This document shows positions 1 through 6,718 of a DNA stretch of 9,076 nt, one piece after another. The notes under the pieces were generated by a model that saw nothing but the letters and a program-made list of their open reading frames with translations, was not told the DNA's origin and searched no databases. The position numbers and the translations under genes are program-made. How positions within the stretch are numbered: the first letter of the stretch is position 1; each line of letters begins with the position of its first letter. Where the stretch lies: the NCBI GenBank assembly GCA_015520865.1, contig WAPE01000053.1, forward strand, positions 1-9,076. Direction: 5' to 3'. This DNA comes from Candidatus Iainarchaeum sp. Its GTDB lineage: Archaea; Iainarchaeota; Iainarchaeia; JAADDC01.

Positions 1-1033
1 ATACCGAGAACACAGCCAGAAATGAGAAGAGGAAGCGAAGGAGATGGTAAGAAAGGGGTGGATTCTGTTTCCAAACCGTTTTTGCCCCTTCGACACCAAG
101 GTAGCCCTTATTAGGAATCTTTATCACTTTTTCCTTCCCTTCGTGGAGGAACACGACCGTTAACTCGTTCCCTTCCGCAGAATGGAGAACCTTTATAACG
201 TCGTTCAAGGTATGGACCGCCCTACCGTTTATGGAAAGGATTATATCGCCTGGAGAAAGCTTTCCGTAGACGAGGGACGGCACAACCCTTCCGTTGAGCT
301 CTATCGTTTTTGGGACCTTGAGGATTTGAACACCTAAGCCGTAGTGCTGGTAGTAGGACTGAAAAACGGGTGTGAGGATGGGAATAAGTAGCAAGAGAAG
401 GATTGCAGTAGGAACGAATGCAACAACGTTGGCGGTAGGGCCCGCCGACAGGATAGAAACCTTCGTAGGTGGATCTGATTCGAGAAAACGCTCCTCGTCG
501 GGCATAACGTAGGCAGCAATGGGTACGAAGGTTAGTAGAACCATGGCGGCGTCCTTTATGGGGATCTTTCTCCGGAGCGCAACGGCGCCGTGGGCACCCT
601 CGTGGATGAGAAAAATGAGAAGGATCGAGAGCCAGCCCTCGAAGAAGGGAATGTAATAGGGCCCCACCTGAACACCTGGAATAACGGGACCCAGACCGGG
701 AAGTGGGGAGCCGCCCTGGAAGTAGGTAAGAAGGATGTTGAGGGCGGAGTAGCCGAGCAAATAGAAGGCTGACCCCATGAGGCCAAAGAAAAGGGTGAAT
801 ACGGAGGCGATCGGCCCACCGATCATGAGGAGGGATGAAAGAACGAGTAGAACGACGGACTCTACTGTAATTGGTGCAAATTTCCTTCCAAGGATCGGGC
901 CAAAGAGGATGATCGGTCCCGACTCGTCGATGAGTTTTGTCCAATAGCTTCTAGAAAAATCCTTGAGCTTCTCAACGAAACGCTCCCAACGAATGAAGAA
1001 AACGACGAAGTACTTCTGTTCGACGCTGATCAT
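1..1033 (-). CDS. Site-2 protease (peptidase M50) with PDZ domain, 3' end beyond the window
   Basis: Membrane-embedded zinc metalloprotease that would cut transmembrane substrates within the bilayer. The visible 344 residues show two hydrophobic segments (about 56-98), a third carrying HEGAH at 144-148 (HExxH: two zinc-binding His and the catalytic Glu), a PDEER stretch near 170, and a fourth segment containing SAGPTAN (about 196-202), typical of M50 proteins. A PDZ-like domain follows at about 234-312, with LSPGDIILSINGR as its recognisable core. Another hydrophobic segment then begins and leaves the window, so the second zinc motif (usually NxxPxxPLDGG) is not seen. ATG at 1033 overlaps the MBF1 stop as ATGA and has a GGTGAGG Shine-Dalgarno 5 nt upstream, so translation is probably coupled to MBF1. 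M50 family assignment is firm; the substrate is unknown. Confidence 0.9.
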   Translation of the reverse strand, partial: MISVEQKYFVVFFIRWERFVEKLKDFSRSYWTKLIDESGPIILFGPILGRKFAPITVESVVLLVLSSLLMIGGPIASVFTLFFGLMGSAFYLLGYSALNILLTYFQGGSPLPGLGPVIPGVQVGPYYIPFFEGWLSILLIFLIHEGAHGAVALRRKIPIKDAAMVLLTFVPIAAYVMPDEERFLESDPPTKVSILSAGPTANVVAFVPTAILLLLLIPILTPVFQSYYQHYGLGVQILKVPKTIELNGRVVPSLVYGKLSPGDIILSINGRAVHTLNDVIKVLHSAEGNELTVVFLHEGKEKVIKIPNKGYLGVEGAKTVWKQNPPLSYHLLRFLFSFLAVFSV

Positions 1034-1449
1034 CGGATCCTCACCACGTCGCCCAGGGTTAGGGTGAAATCGTCCTTCTTCACTTCCACCGTTTCTTCCT
1101 CTTCTAAGAGTTCTATTCCGAGGGCTTTCTCGAGCTTTCTAGCCTGTTCCTCCGTCGGAATTATTTTTTCTTCCTCTATGAGCTTAAGAGCTTTAACGGA
1201 TATGCCGGTTTCCTTGGAGAGTTCCTTAAGATCCATCTTCAGGCGCTTCCGAGCCTCTTTAATCCTCTTTCCAAAATCATCGACGAGATCGGCGTAGCCC
1301 TCGCTCTTTACCTTTTTTCCGGTCCTCTCGTAAACTTCTTGGATAATCTCGCCTCGTTCGGCACAGGATTCGCAAGCCAAAAGAACGGCCCCTTCAATCC
1401 TCACGAGGTACCCCTTTGTGAGGGGCTTCCCGCAGATCTCGCAGTACAT
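1030..1449 (-). CDS. mbf1: Archaeal multiprotein bridging factor 1 (MBF1) homologue, zinc ribbon plus HTH
   Basis: Probable transcription co-factor of the aMBF1 family. The protein of 139 residues starts MYCEICGKPL. Its N-terminal zinc ribbon has two CxxC pairs (C3/C6 and C26/C29). A linker follows, then a Cro/C1-type helix-turn-helix at about 50-115 (KRIKEARKRLKMDLKELSKE, then ETGISVKALKLIEEEKIIP), and a short acidic tail. This layout is the standard archaeal MBF1 architecture. I chose ATG at 1449 because it places the first Cys at residue 3. An in-frame ATG at 1479 would add ten residues and would overlap the proposed TATA box. No Shine-Dalgarno is visible; a TATA-like CTATATGG lies about 30 nt upstream, so the mRNA is probably nearly leaderless. 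The gene is divergent from PAN and overlaps the M50 protease by 4 nt. Family assignment is confident; the regulatory targets are unknown. Confidence 0.9.
   Translation of the reverse strand: MYCEICGKPLTKGYLVRIEGAVLLACESCAERGEIIQEVYERTGKKVKSEGYADLVDDFGKRIKEARKRLKMDLKELSKETGISVKALKLIEEEKIIPTEEQARKLEKALGIELLEEEETVEVKKDDFTLTLGDVVRIR
1039..1045 (-). promoter_or_regulatory. Shine-Dalgarno site of the M50 protease
   Basis: GGTGAGG on the minus strand, 5 nt before the ATG at 1033 and inside the last codons of MBF1. It fixes the protease start and suggests translational coupling within a two-gene operon. Confidence 0.75.
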
Positions 1450-1489
1450 CACGATTAGTTTAAAGATACCGTAGGCCATATAGAGGTGA
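1449..1489. promoter_or_regulatory. Compact divergent promoter region between MBF1 and PAN
   Basis: About 39 bp separate the two start codons. On the plus strand GTTTAAAG (1458-1465) is centred 25-28 nt before the PAN start codons (GTG 1486, ATG 1489). On the minus strand CTATATGG (1475-1482) is centred about 30 nt before the MBF1 ATG (1449). Each TATA-like box lies in the initiation region of the opposite gene, so the two pre-initiation complexes would exclude each other. Neither gene has room for a normal leader with Shine-Dalgarno. The boxes are seen in the sequence; promoter function is inferred from spacing. Confidence 0.6.
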
Positions 1490-2643
1490 TGGTGGACTAC
1501 GGGGAGGAAGGTTCCACTGCCTTTGACCTAAAGAAACGAGTGGAGACGTTGGAGCAAGAAAGAACCAGGCTCGAGGTAGAGGCCTATAGACTTCAGAAAC
1601 AATACGTGGAGCTTTTGAGGGAATTAGAAAGGTTAAAACAACCGCCTCTCATGGTAGGATACGTTTTGGAGCTTCTTCCCAACGGAAAAGCCCTTATAAA
1701 ACACACCAATGGCAACCAGTTCGTCGTCCCCGTAAGGTCGAGCCTCTACCATCATCTCAAACCGGGGATGAGGGTCGCGTTATCCCAGCAGAACCTAGCG
1801 GTATTGGACATCCTTCCTGAAGAGAAGGACGAAAGGGCATTGGCCTTCGAGGTCATAGAAAGGCCTCCCGTTAGGTACTCCGACGTAGGAGGTTTGGAGA
1901 AGCAGATCGAAGAGCTCCGGGAAGTTGTAGAGCTTCCTCTAAAGCAACCGGAGGTGTTTAGGGAGATTGGCATCGAACCTCCCAAGGGAGTTCTCCTCTA
2001 CGGACCCCCAGGAACAGGCAAAACGCTGTTAGCAAAAGCGGTAGCTGGAGAGAGTGACGCCACCTTCATACAGGTCGTCGGCTCGGAACTCGTCCAAAAG
2101 TTCATAGGGGAGGGGGCGAAGCTTGTAAAGGAAATCTTCAAGCTTGCCCGAGAAAAGGCTCCGTCCATCGTATTCATAGACGAGATCGATGCAATTGGAG
2201 GAAGGAGGATCGATACAGGTTCTGGAGGAGATCGAGAGGTTCAAAGAACGATGATGCAACTGTTGGCTGAGATGGATGGTTTTAGGCCCCTGGAAGGTGT
2301 AGCAGTTATAGCGGCAACCAACCGGCCCGATATCCTTGATCCAGCCCTTTTAAGACCCGGTAGGTTTGACAGGCTCATATACGTGCCACTACCCGATTAC
2401 AAGGCCCGGAAGGAGATCTTTGCAGTGCATCTGAAGAAGGTGAAGACGAAGAACGTCGATCTCGACGAGCTGGCCCGTCTCACCCCGGGCTTCTCGGGGG
2501 CTGAAATAAGGGCCGTCGTGACGGAGGCCGGCCTGAAGGCGGTGAAGGAAGGGAGGAAGTTTGTAACGATGGAAGACCTTAGATGGGCCATATCCCGCTT
2601 TAGGATCGAGGTTGAAAGACAGTACTCGAAGCACTTCAGGTGA
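1489..2643 (+). CDS. pan: Proteasome-activating nucleotidase (PAN), AAA+ ATPase
   Basis: ATP-dependent unfoldase that caps the archaeal 20S proteasome and threads substrates into it; homologue of the eukaryotic Rpt1-6 ATPases. Of 384 residues, about 10-53 form a coiled coil (TLEQERTRLEVEAYRLQKQY), which in the family pairs subunits and contacts substrate. An OB-fold domain follows (about 55-125), then the AAA+ module: Walker A GPPGTGKT at 172-179, Walker B IVFIDE at 227-232, sensor/Arg-finger region RPGR at 289-292, and a C-terminal helical lid. The C-terminus reads KHFR, where the family usually has the HbYX docking motif. Starts at GTG 1486, ATG 1489 or GTG 1492 are all in frame; ATG 1489 is chosen because it sits about 27 nt from a TATA-like box. 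FEN-1 follows almost without gap. Identification is very secure. Confidence 0.97.
   Translation: MVDYGEEGSTAFDLKKRVETLEQERTRLEVEAYRLQKQYVELLRELERLKQPPLMVGYVLELLPNGKALIKHTNGNQFVVPVRSSLYHHLKPGMRVALSQQNLAVLDILPEEKDERALAFEVIERPPVRYSDVGGLEKQIEELREVVELPLKQPEVFREIGIEPPKGVLLYGPPGTGKTLLAKAVAGESDATFIQVVGSELVQKFIGEGAKLVKEIFKLAREKAPSIVFIDEIDAIGGRRIDTGSGGDREVQRTMMQLLAEMDGFRPLEGVAVIAATNRPDILDPALLRPGRFDRLIYVPLPDYKARKEIFAVHLKKVKTKNVDLDELARLTPGFSGAEIRAVVTEAGLKAVKEGRKFVTMEDLRWAISRFRIEVERQYSKHFR
2639..2643 (+). promoter_or_regulatory. Shine-Dalgarno site of FEN-1
   Basis: GGTGA exactly 5 nt before ATG 2649, overlapping the TGA stop of PAN. It favours ATG 2649 over the in-frame GTG at 2640 and implies that FEN-1 is translated from the PAN transcript. 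Confidence 0.75.
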
Positions 2644-2648
2644 GAAGG

Positions 2649-3677
2649 ATGGGGGTTCCCCTAGGACCGATCATACCTAAGAAGGAAATTGAACTAGAGG
2701 AGCTAGCCACGAGGTTCCTTGCAATTGATGCTTACAATGCCCTTTACCAGTTCATTTCGGTCATTCGACAACCCGATGGAACCCCCCTCATGGACCGGAA
2801 GGGACGAATAACGTCTCACCTATCTGGTCTTTTCTACAGGACCATAAAGCTATTAGAGAACGGTATAAAGGTAGCTTATGTATTTGATGGAACGCCGCCG
2901 GAGTTCAAGAAAAGAACGCTGGAAGAGCGGACAGAAAAACGTGAGGAGGCCGAGAAGAAATGGGAGGAGGCCCTAAGAAAGGGAGACATAGAGGAAGCCC
3001 GGAAGTACGCAACCCAGGCGAGCAGGCTTGAAAAGATGATGGTAGAGGATGCGAAGCGGCTTCTCGATGCCATGGGGGTTCCCTACGTTCAGGCACCCTC
3101 TGAAGGAGAGGCCCAAGCAGCCTATATGGCCTCTAAAGGGGATGTTTGGGCTGCTGCTTCCCAAGACTATGACTCTCTCCTCTTCGGAGCCCCCAGACTC
3201 GTCAGAAACCTCACGATAACGGGAAAGAGGAAGCTCCCCGGAAGAAATGTCTACGTAGACGTCAAGCCAGAGCTCATCATCCTGGAAGAGGTATTGAAGG
3301 AGTTGGGGATCGATAGAAGGAAGCTCATCTGGATGGGTCTCCTCGTCGGAACGGACTTCAACGAAAAGGTGCCTGGAGTCGGACCGAAGAAGGCCCTCGA
3401 GCTCGTTCGAACCTATGATTCGCTCGAAAGAATACTGAAGGTCTTAGGGTATGAGCCTAAAGAGGATTGGAAAGCCATAGAGGAGTTCTTCCTCAATCCA
3501 CCCCACACTGACAACTACTCCTTGAAGTACAAGCAACCGGATAAGGAAGAGATCTTTCGGATCCTCGTAGACGAGCATGACTTCAATCCCGAGCGCGTCG
3601 AGAAGGCAATCCAAAGACTGGAAGAGGTGACACCGGCCAAGGGCAGTCAGTCCTCCCTGGAGGCCTGGTTCGGATGA
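2649..3677 (+). CDS. fen: Flap endonuclease 1 (FEN-1/XPG family)
   Basis: Structure-specific nuclease that removes 5' flaps during Okazaki-fragment maturation and long-patch base excision repair. The 342-residue length and MGVPLGPIIP start match archaeal FEN-1. The metal-binding acidic residues fall at the family positions: D27 (AIDAYNA), D80 (VFDG), E152 and E154 (SEGEAQAAY), D173 and D175 (QDYDS), D236 (GTDF). The helical-arch region (about 88-135) is Lys/Glu-rich, and a helix-hairpin-helix GVGPKKA follows the D236 motif. The C-terminus QSSLEAWF is a canonical PIP box that binds the PCNA clamp. The gene is co-directional with PAN, starts 5 nt after its stop, and overlaps the next gene by an ATGA, so it is probably part of one operon. 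Nothing is missing. Confidence 0.97.
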   Translation: MGVPLGPIIPKKEIELEELATRFLAIDAYNALYQFISVIRQPDGTPLMDRKGRITSHLSGLFYRTIKLLENGIKVAYVFDGTPPEFKKRTLEERTEKREEAEKKWEEALRKGDIEEARKYATQASRLEKMMVEDAKRLLDAMGVPYVQAPSEGEAQAAYMASKGDVWAAASQDYDSLLFGAPRLVRNLTITGKRKLPGRNVYVDVKPELIILEEVLKELGIDRRKLIWMGLLVGTDFNEKVPGVGPKKALELVRTYDSLERILKVLGYEPKEDWKAIEEFFLNPPHTDNYSLKYKQPDKEEIFRILVDEHDFNPERVEKAIQRLEEVTPAKGSQSSLEAWFG

Positions 3678-4192
3678 AAGGGTTTTATGCTCCGATCCTG
3701 GGTTTTGTTCTCGTTGCACTGGCCGTTGGCTTCGGTTTATACGTCATCCAAGCAGAGAAGCTCTATACGGGACTTCTCGATAACTTCACCTCGAAGCTCA
3801 AGTTCATTACCTACGGCGACATATCCATTTTCGACGTTCAGACATCCCTCATGGCTTACGTGAGATACAGAGCTTACAAGGAGCTAAACAATCCATTGAC
3901 AGCCGCAGATGTGATAAACTTCGTGAAAAAGAAGGTACCAGCCTGGATAAACGCCTTCTACGGAGAAGTTGAGAAAAACACTGAGAAGGTTATCGTGAAG
4001 CTGGAGAAAACCCCAAGAATAAGCGGAGTAAGTATGAAGAAACTAGGCGAAGCTCTCCTATTTCAACCAGAGGGAACCCCTGGAAGGATCTCCATTGACT
4101 TGTCGCCATCAGGAACGCCCTTAAGGGATCGAAAAATCTCTACCGTTGCCAAGCTTCATCCTATCACCCTTCCCCCTGAAGGAAGCAAATGA
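3674..4192 (+). CDS. Membrane-anchored protein of unknown function, N-terminal part of a frame-broken gene
   Basis: I do not recognise this family. ATG 3674 overlaps the FEN-1 stop (ATGA), with a possible GGAGG 10 nt upstream. The product has 172 residues. One hydrophobic segment (about 5-25, FYAPILGFVLVALAVGFGLY) is preceded only by MKG, so it is a signal anchor, or less likely a pilin-like class III signal cut after KG. The rest is a probably extracellular region with mixed helices, followed by a strand-rich stretch from about 105. The last residues before TGA 4190 look unlike a natural end. In the +1 frame from a C5 run (4172-4176) the sequence continues smoothly as PLKEANEVEENVEEAANKLE. 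The intact protein would be about 341 residues, ending at 4700. The break could be a true frameshift mutation, programmed frameshifting or a homopolymer sequence error. Confidence 0.7.
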   Translation: MKGFYAPILGFVLVALAVGFGLYVIQAEKLYTGLLDNFTSKLKFITYGDISIFDVQTSLMAYVRYRAYKELNNPLTAADVINFVKKKVPAWINAFYGEVEKNTEKVIVKLEKTPRISGVSMKKLGEALLFQPEGTPGRISIDLSPSGTPLRDRKISTVAKLHPITLPPEGSK

Positions 4193-4193
4193 G

Positions 4194-4700
4194 GTGGAGG
4201 AAAATGTTGAGGAGGCTGCAAACAAACTTGAAGAATGTAGTAAAAGCGCTATAGGAAAGATAGAGCACGCTCATTTTGGTATTAAAAAGATCCACTATGC
4301 AGAAAAAACGGATGATTACCCGTTTAGCTGTCTTCGAAGTATTGAAGACCTTAAAGTAAACTCCGTAGTCGTCTCGCTCCCTCTCTTCGAGCTGAACAGA
4401 GACTGCGGTGTGGAAGAGGACGGTTACTTGATAACGAGAGTAAACAGACTCTGGAAGAGAGAGAAGTTTTCTTGGAAGCCACCAGGTCTAGGTAAAGCCC
4501 TAGAGGTTTACGTCAGCGCCGCAAAGGACGCAGACATCGACTTCTTTCCCGGGATCGACGATGCCAACGTAGCCGTTTTAGTGGGTAACCATTACGTTTT
4601 CTTAAGGGCACCAGAAAAGAAGATATTTGAGGAGCTAAACAGCACCTGCCACACTCCCGGCACCAGTCTGCCGTTCTGCGGACACCACTGTTTTAGATAA
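4194..4700 (+). CDS. C-terminal part of the frame-broken membrane-anchored protein, Cys-rich end
   Basis: Open reading frame in +1 relative to the preceding gene and most likely its displaced second half. In-frame coding is already sensible from about 4176. If translated separately, the nearest plausible starts are TTG 4146 or GTG 4194, the latter just after the TGA at 4190-4192, with no convincing Shine-Dalgarno. The fragment has no membrane segment of its own. A predicted helix (EVEENVEEAANKLEECSKSA) leads into a mixed domain. Cysteines occur in ECSK, FSCLR and RDCG, and the extreme C-terminus STCHTPGTSLPFCGHHCFR holds three Cys and three His, suggesting disulfides or a metal site in an extracytoplasmic domain. 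The 3' end overlaps the convergent tmk gene by 8 nt. The function is unknown. Confidence 0.6.
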   Translation: MEENVEEAANKLEECSKSAIGKIEHAHFGIKKIHYAEKTDDYPFSCLRSIEDLKVNSVVVSLPLFELNRDCGVEEDGYLITRVNRLWKREKFSWKPPGLGKALEVYVSAAKDADIDFFPGIDDANVAVLVGNHYVFLRAPEKKIFEELNSTCHTPGTSLPFCGHHCFR

Positions 4701-5307
4701 ACCCTAGGATCCTCCTAACGTCCTCGGCAATCTCAAAGGGGTCCCTGGAACCGTCAATCACGTGGATAAAATCGAACCTCTTGGCAAACTTTAGGTAAGC
4801 AGTCCTGACGTTTTCTAGGAAGTCCTTCTCCTCGTAGATCTGCTTCACCTTTTCCTTTCCCTTCCGGGAAAGAGCAGTTTCAGCATCAACATCGAGAAGG
4901 ATTATAGTATCCGGGAGGATGAAGTCTAGTCTGTCGAGAATACTTTCGATGAACTCTTCTTCGACGCCGAGGGTCGTTTGGTAGGCAAGAGTGGAGAGAA
5001 AGCTACGGGAGGAGATCACCCAATGGCCCTTCTTTAGGTGAGGGATCACCTTCAAGCGGAGGTGCTCGTGGGAATCAGCAAGGAAGAGTAGCGTCGTCGT
5101 GCGGGGATCAAAGTTATACCTCCCCCTCAACAGCGCCTTGATGAGGAGCCCTGTGGGCAGAAAGGTTGTCGGCTCTGCCGTTCTAACGTACTTTATGCTT
5201 TTTTTGATGAGTTCTGGCTCTAAAAGGGAGATCTGGGTGTCCTTTCCACTACCGTCGATCCCTTCAAAGACGACGTACTTCCCCCTATAGGGGTTCTTGG
5301 CCAGCAC
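4693..5307 (-). CDS. tmk: Thymidylate kinase (dTMP kinase)
   Basis: Phosphorylates dTMP to dTDP with ATP for DNA synthesis. Of 204 residues, the P-loop is FEGIDGSGKDTQ (14-25). The TAEPTT stretch near 43-48 is part of the dTMP-binding region. SRSFLSTLAYQ near 100 corresponds to the family's DRYxxSxxAYQ motif, here with Ser instead of the first Asp. IILLDVDAETALSRKGKEK supplies the strand and Arg/Lys-rich lid region. The start is GTG 5307, 24 nt after the serS stop. No Shine-Dalgarno is present, but AAATAAATACC centred about 25 nt upstream, overlapping the serS stop codon, could be its own promoter giving a leaderless mRNA. The first nine residues (MLAKNPYRG) are slightly longer than the usual N-terminus, but no other start codon is available. 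Function is confident. Confidence 0.93.
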   Translation of the reverse strand: MLAKNPYRGKYVVFEGIDGSGKDTQISLLEPELIKKSIKYVRTAEPTTFLPTGLLIKALLRGRYNFDPRTTTLLFLADSHEHLRLKVIPHLKKGHWVISSRSFLSTLAYQTTLGVEEEFIESILDRLDFILPDTIILLDVDAETALSRKGKEKVKQIYEEKDFLENVRTAYLKFAKRFDFIHVIDGSRDPFEIAEDVRRILGFI

Positions 5308-5325
5308 GGAAAAAGGATGGAAAAG

Positions 5326-5336
5326 GGGTATTTATT
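5326..5336 (-). promoter_or_regulatory. Possible TATA box for tmk overlapping the serS stop
   Basis: Minus-strand AAATAAATACC, about 25 nt before the GTG start of tmk, which has no Shine-Dalgarno. It suggests internal leaderless transcription of tmk besides read-through from serS. The element is AT-rich and short, so chance is possible. Confidence 0.4.
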
Positions 5337-6687
5337 TCTTCCTCACGAGGATCTCGCGGAGGTCCTCCGGGAGATACTTCCAAAGGACCTTTGGAATCCT
5401 TACCGCTTCTCCATCGAAGTGGTTCTCCAGGATAGCGGTTATTACCCTTTGAACAGCAAGGGCAGTAGCATTCAGAGTATGGACGTAGTCCGTCGTTCCG
5501 TCCTTCTTCCGGTAACGGATGTTCAGCCTCCTAGCCTGCCAGTCGAGGCAGTTAGATCCCGAAACGAGTTCCCGGTACTTTCCTTGACCCGGGAACCAAC
5601 CCTCTATATCGAACTTCCTAGCTGCGACTGCACCAAGGTCTCCCGAGGCGATGTCAACTACCCGGTATGGTATTTCCAGCTCTTGGAGGATCTCCTCGGC
5701 ATTTCTTATGAGGAATTCGTGCTCCTTCCAGGAATCCTCCGGATAGACGTAGGAGAACTGTTCCACCTTGTGGAACTGATGAACTCGGAAGATGCCCTTC
5801 GTGTCCTTCCCATGGGAGCCCGCTTCCTTTCTAAAGCACGGGCTCCATCCTACGTAGCGCTTTGGTAGTTCTCCAACCTCAAAGATCTCGTTGGAGTGAT
5901 ATCCCGCAATGGCGTGTTCGGCGGTGGGGATGAGGTAGAGGTCTTCGTCTTCTATCTTGTATATCGTGTCCTCGAAGTCGGTGAAGTAGGTCGATCCTTC
6001 CTCCACGAAGCGCCGAACCATGTAAGGAGGAATAAGAGGAGTAAAACCCTTCCTCATGAGCTTTTCCAAGGCATACATCGAAAGGGCTAGGTCTAGAAAG
6101 ACGAGTTCGCGCTTCTCGTAGTAGAATCGGCTTCCTGCCACCTTGGCGGCCCTCTCTGTATCAACGACGTCCAGGAGCTCAACGAGGTCATAGTGGTGAT
6201 GGGGCCTTTCCTCGACGAGCTCAAAGGGGACGTCGAAACCAGCAGTTTGCTCCTTGAAGGAGTCTATATAACCCTTCCAGACCTTCGGTTTGCCCCAGAA
6301 GCGAACAGGCTTGTTGTAGGAGTCATCCGGACCAATGGGTATGTCTGGATGGAGGACGTTGGGCAAGAGCATGAGTTTCTTCCTTATCTCCTCGTAGAGC
6401 TCTTTTTCCTTCCTCTCCAGATCTTCTATCCTTTTCGAAAGCTCTGCAGCTTTTTTCTTAAGGTTTTCCGCCTCCTCCTTTTTGCCCTCTGAATAAAGTT
6501 TTCCGATCTCCTTGGAGATCTTGTTTCTTTCGGCCCTAAGGGAGTTCAACTCCTTTAGAAGGTCCCTCCATTCTTTATCGAGGGAGGCGATCTCGTCGAC
6601 AAGGGGCAGAAGGTCATCCATGTATCGTTTCTTCAGGACCTCTTTGACGAGGTCGGGGTTTTCTCTAATGAGGCGGATGTCCAGCAT
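5332..6687 (-). CDS. serS: Seryl-tRNA synthetase, common (bacterial-type) form
   Basis: Charges tRNA-Ser with serine. The product is 451 residues from ATG 6687 (MLDIRLIRENPDLVKEVLKK, the typical SerRS N-terminus). An in-frame upstream ATG at 6750 would add 21 unconserved residues and run into the preceding gene. Residues about 25-105 form the long antiparallel coiled-coil arm that grips the tRNA-Ser variable arm. The class II catalytic domain follows, with motif 2 (CFRKEAGSHGKDTKGIFRVH, then QFHKVEQFSY) and motif 3 (VHTLNATALAVQRVITAILE). It is the standard SerRS, not the divergent methanogen-type enzyme. The gene lies 31 nt after the unknown surface-protein gene on the same strand and is followed by tmk. 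A weak T-rich TATA-like stretch is centred about 25 nt before ATG; no strong Shine-Dalgarno is seen. Confidence 0.96.
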   Translation of the reverse strand: MLDIRLIRENPDLVKEVLKKRYMDDLLPLVDEIASLDKEWRDLLKELNSLRAERNKISKEIGKLYSEGKKEEAENLKKKAAELSKRIEDLERKEKELYEEIRKKLMLLPNVLHPDIPIGPDDSYNKPVRFWGKPKVWKGYIDSFKEQTAGFDVPFELVEERPHHHYDLVELLDVVDTERAAKVAGSRFYYEKRELVFLDLALSMYALEKLMRKGFTPLIPPYMVRRFVEEGSTYFTDFEDTIYKIEDEDLYLIPTAEHAIAGYHSNEIFEVGELPKRYVGWSPCFRKEAGSHGKDTKGIFRVHQFHKVEQFSYVYPEDSWKEHEFLIRNAEEILQELEIPYRVVDIASGDLGAVAARKFDIEGWFPGQGKYRELVSGSNCLDWQARRLNIRYRKKDGTTDYVHTLNATALAVQRVITAILENHFDGEAVRIPKVLWKYLPEDLREILVRKK

Positions 6688-6718
6688 GGGATTATCTTCT
6701 ACGAAAAAGGTAAAAAGA

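Noticed and set aside
222..944. A 240-codon minus-strand open frame overlapping the left-edge gene
   Set aside because: It is out of frame with the clear HExxH/PDZ coding sequence and its composition (Arg/His/Pro/Ser-rich) is typical of an antisense or shifted frame.
2640..2648. FEN-1 start at GTG 2640
   Set aside because: The universal FEN-1 start MGV is at ATG 2649, with GGTGA 5 nt ahead; residue numbering from 2649 places all active-site acids at family positions.
5317..5868. A 183-codon plus-strand open frame
   Set aside because: It lies wholly antisense to the conserved catalytic domain of seryl-tRNA synthetase and has no recognisable domain.
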